Source: Diphasiastrum complanatum (lineage: Eukaryota; Streptophyta; Lycopodiopsida; Lycopodiales; Lycopodiaceae). From it: a DNA stretch of 64,000 nt. A program made the position numbers and the translations under genes. The stretch covers positions 47,438,451 to 47,502,450 of the forward strand of contig CM055104.1 of assembly GCA_029204225.1 (NCBI GenBank), in the 5' to 3' direction. The notes beneath the pieces are model-generated. The model did no database searches and was not told the origin of the DNA. It saw only the letters and a list, made by a program, of their open reading frames with translations. This document shows, in pieces, positions 54,494 to 64,000 of this stretch (the first letter of the stretch is position 1; the number at the start of each line of letters is the position of its first letter).

Positions 54494-55218
54494 CTTCTTG
54501 GTGAGAAATTCTAGTAATGATAAAAAAAAATGGAGTTGAAAGGATGTTGCTTGCTATCTCAATCTAGGATCTAACACATATGTTGATCCACCCTATGAAT
54601 CTAGCAACAGATGTGAGAACAAATTCTCAATACAGAAAATCAATCTATCTTGAATTTGGATCTTGCTTCAGTCACAAAAGAAGAAGCATATGGATCAGTG
54701 CAATAAAGCTTTAATCTTAACTTTATGTCCAAAGATGTCTGTATGAGTTAGCCTAATCTTGGTTTGTATGCTAAGATTTGTTGTAGGCTGATTTGCAGAA
54801 GAAATTTTGTTAATAAGAGGTAGATGGTTGGAAAACGTGTGATGTGGAGTTATTCACTCCAAAGATTTCCCATATATGTTATTTACTCATGAGAATAGAG
54901 TTCTTTGGTAGTTGAGTTGCAAGATTCTCAGTGAATTATGTGAGTAACATATGCAGATTGTGGATATTTTATCAGTTTATAGCCTATATTTATGTATAGG
55001 AACATAGTTGGATAAGTTGCTTATGTACATCTTAATCTTGTGGATATACTATGTGTTTCCTATGTATTGAGTTTATATCGTATACTTAAACTAGTCAGAG
55101 TGCATCGACATATGAAGAAGTAATGTGTAGAACAGTTACTTGCAGGTTAATGTCTCTTTCTGTGGAAAGGATAATTCATTAACTTATTTATGGTTTGGAA
55201 GAATATCTAAATGTGGTG
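54494..55218. other. Probable leader of copia C, then unresolved
   Basis: Upstream of the C gag start. No primer site or LTR end was found. AT-rich with no coding frame; it ends where minus-strand gypsy integrase (O) begins. Confidence 0.35.
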
Positions 55219-55990
55219 TTATCCATTGGCTTTCAAATAATAAGGGGTTGTCTTTCTGTGTTTGATCAGAAAATAAGTAGTCAATAGTCGGATCGTATCG
55301 TTAAGAAAATGGGTACCACGATTACCGACTAGTTCAAGAGGACAACCATAACGTGTGATTATAGATTTGAATAGAAAAGCAGCGACACTTTTCGCATCGT
55401 TACATTTCGTTGCTTCCGCTCCAACGTTCTTCGATGCATAATCCGTCACAACCAGAATATATCGACACTTAGTGTGTCAAGTCACTGGCTTTATTGGACC
55501 AACAAAGTCAATTCCACACTTTTCAAATGGAGCAAGTGGTATGATTGGCGTCAACGACCAATTCATAGATTTGGTTGGTTTTCCATATCTCTAGCATGGA
55601 TCACAAAATTGAATATAAATGGAGACATTCTTAAACATGGTGGGCCACCAATACTTGGTGGTGATAATCTTATTAACAGTGTTCTCAAGGCGAAACATCC
55701 ACCAACATCTTCAGAATGTAAAGCTTGAATAACCTTTGGAATATTTTCAGCTTCAAGACACCTTCTTAACTGATGATCTGCACCAAGTTTATACAGAACG
55801 TTGTTAATAATGGTATAAGAAGCTACTTTGTATTGAAATATTGTCTTCTTCTCCAAGTCATATCCTTCAGGATATATCTGAAATTTTAAATAATAATATC
55901 AGGATATAAAGAATTCGTGGAAGATATCTCAAATAAATTTTCATCTAAAAAAACATCATTTAACGACTCTTCAATTCTCAACTTTATTTG
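55219..55990 (-). pseudogene. Gypsy O integrase fragment
   Basis: The 55563-55856 frame has YKVASYTIINNVLYKLGADH and RRCLEAENIPKVIQALHSED (integrase zinc region, shifted near CC). The 55219-55449 frame has VVTDYASKNVGAEA-like residues, FKSIITRYGCPLELVGNRGT and HFLNDTIRLL. The second catalytic site reads GNRG where SDRG is expected, so the Asp codon has become Asn. It ends at YYLKANG, losing the Glu. It belongs to a gypsy lineage with a tRNA-Asp-like PBS, and starts within about 130 bp of that PBS, so gag to RNase H has been deleted. Confidence 0.75.
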
Positions 55991-55994
55991 GCTA

Positions 55995-56012
55995 TCCCCG
56001 ACAGCGGCGCCA
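55995..56012 (-). other. Primer binding site of O, tRNA-Asp type
   Basis: Minus strand TGGCGCCGCTGTCGGGGA: 16 of 18 to TGGCGCCGTTGCCGGGGA. The corresponding 5' LTR should lie at higher coordinates (from about 56017). Confidence 0.7.
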
Positions 56013-58103
<2,091 letters not shown>

Positions 58104-58600
58104 TGTTAGGTCTTGCTTGTAATTAGCCCATGTGCTCAATAACAAGTAAATGCTAAGTATAGCCATGGTGCTTAATCAAAATAAGATTAGTCAATAGAAA
58201 AGCCAATAAAAGAGCTTAGGCACCCGCTATCTTTGTTATTGGCGGCTGGAAGGCCCAATTGAAGTAAATAAGATTCCACATTTATAATAGAGTCACAAAG
58301 GCCTACTATAAATAGCTAAGGTCGTGCTAAATTTGTAGTTCTTCTACAAATTTCACTATATTGAAACTCTCTCTAAAGAGATTTGGGAGCTTCTCTTCTT
58401 GAGAGTTATGACTTTTGCCTATCGGTGATTCATGTGCCTACCTGTAAATATTACTGATGTGTCACAGATGATAGATAGCTTTGTGCTCCCAAGCCTTTGG
58501 ATGTGATGAGTGGGGGGAATTTATTTACCATTCAGAGGCAAAGGTGGACAAAGCAGCAGTGAAAAGGAAGATCTACCAGTTAAAAAAACTTAACTTCTAT
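58104..58600 (+). promoter_or_regulatory. LTR- or promoter-like region
   Basis: Starts at a possible LTR end TGTTAGGTCTTGC (58104). It has TATAAATAG at 58307-58315 with CT-rich sequence downstream (CTCTCTCTAAAGAG). That layout is like the LTR of elements A and B. No second LTR, primer site or target duplication was found, so a host promoter is equally possible. Confidence 0.3.
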
Positions 58601-58605
58601 AGGGA

Positions 58606-59620
58606 TTGATCCTTGTGCAGGATGAAGAGGAAATAAAAAAGGTGCTTGTCGTCAATGCGGTAAAGCGGATCCAGCTTAGCAATCAAAGTGATAAAGGGAA
58701 GGCATTTATGCATTTACGATATTGTAATAGGAGTTTTGAAAATATCAATGTCAAGCAGTGTTTTGCCGAAACCTTACTTAATTTTTTTTTGGCTCTATTG
58801 ATGAATCCTATGATGACATTGTCTTTGGTTAGACTGATTTGTCCCACATTAAATCACTTCGGTATAAACCTCACAATTGTTTTTGCAACTTTTCCTTTAC
58901 GGATGTGACAACTTGTTGTTGTCTTACAAGTAAACGTTTAAAAGAGTTTGTTTCAAAAGAATTCATGCATGTTATCTCAACGGATTGCAATATCGTTTAC
59001 AATAAACTATTAAGGAAAGACTTATGTAAAGGTTTGAATTATATTGCTTTCTGGCGTTCCAACATTAATGAAGTAGCTACAGAGCTATATTATGGTTGGC
59101 TAAGATTAGAAAAACTATTACCTTTTTACAAAAACATTGATATGGACACTCAAAAGGAACACGCACAACTATGCAAAGAAATGGCTTTTAAATCACTTGA
59201 AAAACACTAAATGGCTACACTGCAACTCCTTAGCTGAAAATCGTTTTAAAAGTGCTATGAGTGAGATTGATTAGATTACCTTCCATTTATATATCAATGG
59301 TATAGATAAAGCGCAACACAACCCTTGCTTTGTGTGCATTCAGTTTGTCAAAAGTCTTGCCTTACAAAGATTATCTAGCCCAAACTTTGCCTCATTCCCT
59401 GATAATATTGATAATTCAATTGAAATCTCCATGAATGTATTAAATGCTTCTTTTGACAAGACTATACCAGATGAATCACACGGCAAATAAATTCTCTCAT
59501 ATATATTATGTACATTCAAAGCCCACAAAAATACATTCAGATGGATTACAAACGCACATGACTGTTATTTCTCTAAATTAGCCATGTTCTTGACTAGAGC
59601 TTTGGTATGCTAATTACTCC
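58606..59620 (+). pseudogene. Penelope-like reverse transcriptase remnant, copy 1
   Basis: Plus-strand blocks in shifting frames: SHIKSLRYKPHNCFCNFSFT, NKLLRKDLCKGLNYIAFWRS, NINEVATELYYGWLRLEKLL, then HLKNTKWLHCNSLAEN, HLYINGIDKAQHNPCFVCIQ, and near the end TFKAHKNTFRWITNAHDCYF. The last block resembles the K-x-H-K...R-x-I segment of Penelope-like RTs, and the GLN-x-I and GIDKA...CFVCI blocks resemble proteins I associate with such elements in mosses and ferns. That is recollection, not a search result. Stops occur at about 59270, 59490 and 59560. The palm motif with catalytic Asp is absent, so only the N-terminal part of RT remains. It fuses to minus-strand gypsy RT at about 59620. Confidence 0.45.
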
Positions 59621-59869
59621 TCTCTTCATAGAGGGAGCAGGCCTCTTTGATAGATCTGTGGCGATCTCGTGTCTTGACACTATATGGCCGAGAATCAAGC
59701 CATGTGTCACCCAGAATTGACATTTTTTTGGATTCAGGGAGATCTTGTATTCGCGGCATTTTTGTAACACCTTCTCTAAATTGGATAAGTGTTCTGAATC
59801 TGGTCCATGCACGCACAGATCGTCCAAGAAAATTTCCAGAAATTTTTGCAAATAATCTTTGAATGTCAC
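59594..59869 (-). pseudogene. Gypsy N-type RT fragment, duplicated piece
   Basis: Minus strand FKDYLQKFLEIFLDDLCVHG (catalytic FLDD), LEKVLQKCREYKISLNPKKC, GHIVSRHEIATDLSK. It ends abruptly at both sides. It is the duplicated counterpart of the same RT stretch at 60780-61009, which continues into the rest of element N. Confidence 0.85.
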
Positions 59870-59894
59870 CTGCTTTTTGGCTCTATTGATGAAT

Positions 59895-60740
59895 AAGCAG
59901 TTTTTTGCCGAAACCTTACTTTATTTTTTTTGGCTCTATTGATGAATCCTATGATGACATTGTCTTTGGTTAGACTTATTTGTCCCACATTAAATCACTT
60001 CGGTATAAACCTCACGATTGTTTTTGCAACTTTTCCTTTACGGATGTGACAACTTGTTGTTGTCTTACAAGTAAAAGTTTAAAAGAGTTTGTTTCAAAAG
60101 AATTCATGCATGTTATCTCAACGGATTGCAATATCATTTACAATAAACTATTAAGAAAAGACTTATGTAAAGGTTTGAATCATATTGCTTTCTGGCGTTC
60201 CAACATTAATGAAGTAGCTACATAGCTATATTATGGTTGGCTAAGATTAGAAAAACTATTACCTTCTTACAAAAACATTGATATGGACACTCAAAAGGAA
60301 CACGCACAACTATGCAAAGAAATGGCTTTAAATCACTTGAAAAACACTAAATGGCTACACTGCAACTCCTTAGTTGAAAATCGTTTTAAAAGTGCTATGA
60401 GTGAGATTGATTAGATTATATTCAATTTATATATCAATGGTATAGATAAAGCGCAACACAACTCTTGCTTTGTGTGCATTCAGTTTGTCAAAAGTCTTGC
60501 TTTACAAAGATTATCTAGCCCAGACTTTGCCTCGTTCCCTGATAATATTGATAATTCAATTGAAATCTCCATGAATGTATTAAAGGCTTCTTTTGACAAG
60601 ACTATACCAGATGAATCACACGGCAAATAAATTCTCTCATATATAGTATGTACATTTAAAGCCCACAAAAATACATTCAGATGGATTATAAATGCACATG
60701 ACTGTTATTTCTCTAAATTAGCCATGTTCTTGACTGGAGC
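59895..60740 (+). pseudogene. Penelope-like reverse transcriptase remnant, copy 2
   Basis: Second copy of the remnant described at 58606-59620, with the same blocks (KSLRYKPHDCFCNFSFTDV, CKGLNHIAFWRSNINEVAT, and a final AHKNTFRWI block near 60670) and extra damage: the codon after NEVAT is now a stop (60223-60225), and a one-base loss near 60327. Shared stops show the gene was already dead before duplication. Confidence 0.45.
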
Positions 60741-60779
60741 TTTGGTATGCTAATTACTCCTCTGTTCATGGAGGGAGCA

Positions 60780-61180
60780 CGCCTCTTTGATAGATCTGTG
60801 ACGATCTCGTGTCTTGACACTATATGGCTGAGAATCAAGCCATGTGTCACCTAGAATTGACATTTTTTTGGATTCAGGGAGATCTGGTATTCGCGGCATT
60901 TTTGTAACACCTTCTCCAAATTGGATAAGTGTTCTGAATCTGGTCCATGCACGCACAGATCGTCCAAGAAAATTTTCAAAATTTTTTGCAAATAATCTTT
61001 GAATGCCGCATGCATGACTCGCTGGAAAGTGCTTAGGGCATTGCAAAGTCCGAATGGCATCACTTTATAGGCATAGCTTCCCCATTCCGTGGCAAATGTT
61101 GTCTTGTGCTGGTCCTGGGGGGCTATTTTCACTTGCTTGTAGCCGTTGAAGCCATCCAGAAAACTGTAGGCTTCGGCGCA
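60780..61180 (-). pseudogene. Gypsy N: RT, second half
   Basis: The frame 60851-61132 has HKTTFATEWGSYAYKVMPFG, LCNALSTFQRVMHAAF, FLDDLCVHGPDSEHLSNLEK. Continues in another frame with the GHIVSRH-type end. Everything downstream (RNase H, integrase) is replaced by the Penelope-like remnant at about 60780. Confidence 0.85.
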
Positions 61181-61181
61181 G

Positions 61182-61940
61182 CTACCCTATCGAGGACACT
61201 TTTCGTAAGTGGTTCTTTTTGGTGACTGCATTTAGTGCCTTCAGATTCACACAGATCCGCATTTTGCCATTCTTCTTGGGTACTATAACTATCGGCGATA
61301 CCCATTTCGTGTGCTCGATCTCGTAAATGAAATCTGTGTCCATCAACTTTTGCAACTCCTGCTTGATCAGTTTTATATAATTCGGGTTGCAGCGGGAGTA
61401 ACGGCTCACCTTGGGGACTGCTTCGTCCACCAAGGGTATGGTATGTTGGACTACTGTTGGCGGAATGGCCTTTAGATCACTATAGCTCCAGGCAAAACAG
61501 TCTTTATATTCCACCAACAAGGATCGTAGTCTCTTGAACTGCGTGGGTGTTAACTGCTCTCCCACATGCACTATCTTTTCTTCTTCTCCTGGCTCCACAA
61601 GATTCATCGGCTGTGTTCGCGCAGGTCCCTCGAAGACTTGTTCCGCTGGTGCCTGACTTTGATCAGGTTCTCGCTAGGCTTGCGGCATCATGATTACCAC
61701 GCCGTCCAAAGTATAATTCTTGAAAGTATTAGGCATCTCGTGAACTGGAGCTCGTCGAGATTCCTCTTTCAGCATACTGATCTTGACCCGACTGGTCATT
61801 TTTTGATTTTCTGTCACCTATGTAGAAGATGACGTTGTATCTGAGTGCAATTGGATTGACTTTAAGGAATCCAACACCTTCTTTTTGTCCTTTTTTGTCA
61901 TTTTGGTGGGTTCATCCTTGTTGTCTTTCTTCGGGACTGC
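61182..61940 (-). pseudogene. Gypsy N: RT, first half, and linker
   Basis: The frame 61182-61607 has MNLVEPGEEEKIVHVGEQLT, DCFAWSYSDLKAIPPTVVQH, PKVSRYSRCNPNYIKLIKQE and SPIVIVPKKNGKMRICVNLK. A frameshift near 61185 separates it from the second RT half, and a stop near 61675 separates it from the Lys-rich linker (61680-61940). Blocks align one to one with K and F. Confidence 0.85.
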
Positions 61941-61968
61941 TCTGACATTCGCCTCATGGTTGCGAATA

Positions 61969-63168
61969 TCAACGTCCCACTGTAGCTATCGCCTCTTCGG
62001 GTAGGTCACTCCATTGGATCACCAGGTTGTAGCGTTGCTTCAACTGATTCTTCTTATTCACAGGTGCCTTGGGTGGATCGATCCTTGAGACTTTCGCCAT
62101 AGCAAACTTTTGTGGTGGTTGACTTGCGACCTTTTGGGTTCCGTAACGATTTGGGTCCATGTGGTGTAGGACCTGTTCATCAGTCAACTCAATCTCCTTA
62201 TTATAAGTTAGAGCATGTTGCCAAGGAACTAGATCATCGTCCACTCGGTTCTCAATAGGCTCCGCTGACAGCCATGCTACGTTTATCATATTCATCCCAA
62301 ATGTAATTGGTGTGTCCATAGTGTAACACTTGGGTGAAGATGTACTAGGTTTTGGATCTGATTCATATTGACATGCCTGGCAGTCGATAATTGCTAATGC
62401 ATCTGTCCATCTCACGACATCCGTCTCTGAATGATAGTGACCTCCCTTGGTTGGCCTTGGGCGATCAATCGTATGATCTGTCGTGGATGATCCATCATCA
62501 GCCTTGGGTGCAATAGGTTTCACCGCCCATGTGGTTGGATCAACCTTTACAGCCTGTTCTCTGTTCTCGAAGGTGAGTTTCCCTGTACCCCAGTTGTGTA
62601 CTACTTGCGCAGTCCTCAACCATGGTCTTCCCAGTAAAACACGGTATGCAGATGGAGATTCAGGTATATCCATGACTACAAAAGTAATCACAAACTGCAT
62701 GCCTGCTATCTTTACAGGGATATCAACAACTACACCTTTTGGTTTCACACAGGATTGATTTGCTAGTTTGATGGCAAATCTTGTTGGCTTCAATCCTTGT
62801 AAACCCCATTTTTCATATAAAGTAGTGGAGATCACATTAACATCTGATCCTCCATCCACCACTACCGCCTCGTCCTCGTATCTCTTGTGTTTGATTGGCA
62901 AAGTGATGTTGTGTTCTTCACTTTTCCATGCTGCTCCGATGTGGAGGACGTTATTTGTTTCATCAGAGCCCGCACAATATATGGGCTCAAGCGCTACTGG
63001 CTCCTCATCCACTTTGGCCCGTTCAACTAGAAGGCTTTTCGCTTGTGGTGCAATCTGCAGTAGTTCCCCGAGTGGTAAACTAACATGGCTTGACAACAAA
63101 AGTGTGAGCCTTTCAATGCATGGTTCCTCGGGCTCCACCATGTGAAAAGGTGGTTCATGTTGGTGCAA
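61969..63168 (-). pseudogene. Gypsy N: protease and linker (399-residue frame)
   Basis: The longest gypsy frame in this part. VVVDGGSDVNVISTTLYEKW (active site DGGS), FAIKLANQSCVKPKGVVVDI, AYRVLLGRPWLRTAQVVHNW, then TMDTPITFGMNMINVAWLSA and YNKEIELTDEQVLHHMDPNR. Retropepsin cleaves Gag-Pol. The third residue of the active site triplet is Gly as usual, but the second is Gly where Thr or Ser is normal, exactly as in K and F. Confidence 0.85.
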
Positions 63169-64000
63169 CCGATCATTTTGATAGTGCGTAGTGGTGAGCC
63201 CGCTTGCAGTTCCCGTTCGACGCCATCTAGAGGTTCCATGGGATTAACTCTTTCTTGCTCTTTTTCCTCCGCTTGTGCTTTCTGTACCCAGTGTCTTATT
63301 TTATGGTACTGTCTGCTCTCTTTCCTCACATTTGGATATGGCGCTGAAGTTGAGGGTTGGTCGTCAGTGACCGATGGTGGTGAGGGAGTCACTTCCTTTC
63401 TCTTATGTGCTCACGTAACAGCTAACATAGAAGCATGGAATTGTCGACCTTCCGATGGCATCCCTACTGGAACTGCTGGTTGCTGTATGGCAATGAGGTT
63501 AAGAAGTGCACTGGTTCCAGATTTAAATGGACAATTCTTGTAACAGTGTCCATAACCGCATTCTCGACAGAAGGTTGTATATTGTCACTTGGGACATTCT
63601 GCTATTCTGTGTCCTTCGTCGCATCCATAGTAGCCGTAATTTCTTCCACCTCGGCGTTGAGTTTGAGCTGCATAGGCCGAAACATATTCATTTATGGCAG
63701 GATTCATAAATGGTTCATCTGGTCTGTACCATTGTTGTTGCTCAGGTTGAGGTGGCATTTGCATCTCTGCTTCTGCTGCTGTCAGATTTACATGGACCAC
63801 TTGTTGATTGGCTAGCCCTGGTGGAGCAGGTAAGGCCATACGTTGTGGTTGATTTGGTGCGTCGTACCTTGGTGCCGCATTGGGTGTCCCTTGATGATAA
63901 GGATAGGAAATCTAATAAGGACTTCTCTTCTGTTGAACAATCTGGGGGTTAAATGGGCAAAATGTCATATCGTGCGATGTTGCATTGCACAGATGGCAGA
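63027..64000 (-). pseudogene. Gypsy N: gag, C-terminal half
   Basis: The 63027-63392 frame is the Gag tail (RQYHKIRHWVQKAQAEEKEQ). The 63585-63839 frame has YGYYGCDEGHRIAECPK (knuckle), and the stretch 63500-63590 has the second cluster ending CGYGHCYKNCP in a shifted frame. The rest of gag runs off the window. K has the same layout. Confidence 0.8.

Larger units (their letters stand above)
58750..61010. repeat. 1.14-kb tandem duplication
   Basis: Copy 1 (about 58753-59868) and copy 2 (about 59894-61010) are direct repeats with offset 1140-1142 bp and a few per cent difference. Examples: GCCGAAACC at 58765 and 59907; GATAGATCTGTG at 59649 and 60789. Each holds the Penelope-like remnant (+) joined to a gypsy RT piece (minus). 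A short extra copy of TTTTTGGCTCTATTGATGAA lies at the junction (about 59874). Confidence 0.9.

Noticed and set aside
58104-58600. A complete LTR retroelement starting at 58104
   Set aside because: Only a possible start and a TATA box were found. No primer site, second LTR or target duplication supports it.

Overview
The window is repeat-rich nuclear DNA of a land plant. No intact single-copy host gene, rRNA or tRNA gene was recognised. The evidence for a plant is: Ty1/copia elements with plant-type Met-tRNAi primer sites, Ty3/gypsy elements with tRNA-Asp-like primer sites, GT-AG introns that fit in phase, and layers of nested insertions. A remnant near 59-60.7 kb looks like a Penelope-like reverse transcriptase. 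If that is right, a non-flowering plant (fern, lycophyte, moss or conifer) fits better than a flowering plant. The species cannot be named from the sequence.

Layout. 1-8.5 kb: an unidentified minus-strand coding remnant; a decayed, intron-containing C48 (Ulp1-like) cysteine protease gene on + (1860-4404) with an 852-bp solo LTR in its last exon; four ~70-bp palindromic units around and inside that gene; a second unidentified minus-strand remnant; and an old copia LTR with its primer site at 7003. 8.6-12.7 kb: copia element J (minus, internally deleted, 5-bp target duplication), inserted beside gypsy gag-pol remnant F (12.7-16.7 kb, +). 16.7-18.3 kb: a second gypsy lineage, G (minus). 18.3-20.3 kb: an inverted copy of the coiled-coil ORF found at 24.7-26.7 kb. 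20.3-27.7 kb: gypsy element H (+), with a partial 5' LTR, tRNA-Asp-like primer site, a leader full of CTCGCA motifs, the C-terminal part of integrase, a second motif-rich spacer with a TATA box, a large coiled-coil ORF in the env position, and a 3' LTR.

28.4-36.3 kb: copia remnants E and D. D is split by element A (29524-35384, +), which is full-length and apparently coding-competent. 36.3-43.5 kb: a minus-strand mini-element of the H family (LTR, 235 bp, LTR). Its right LTR is interrupted by 5.27 kb of gypsy gag-pol (K). 43.5-54.5 kb: copia remnant M (+) fused head-on to copia C (minus). C is split by element B (47209-53069, minus), a near-identical sister of A. 55.2-56.0 kb: a deleted gypsy (O) with its primer site. 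56.8 kb: a 107-bp CT microsatellite. 58.7-61.0 kb: a 1.14-kb tandem duplication carrying the Penelope-like remnant fused to a gypsy RT fragment. From about 60.8 kb to the end: gypsy gag-pol N (minus), a relative of K and F that runs off the window.

How it works together: only A and B look able to make all retrotransposition functions (Gag, protease, integrase, RT, RNase H). Everything else is broken. The nesting gives relative ages: C, D and F are older than the elements inside them (B, A and J), and A and B are very young. The least familiar parts are the env-position coiled-coil ORF with its own TATA box and the motif arrays around pol (H family), the consistently non-canonical protease motif DGGS in F, K and N, and the ~70-bp palindromic units near the C48 gene.
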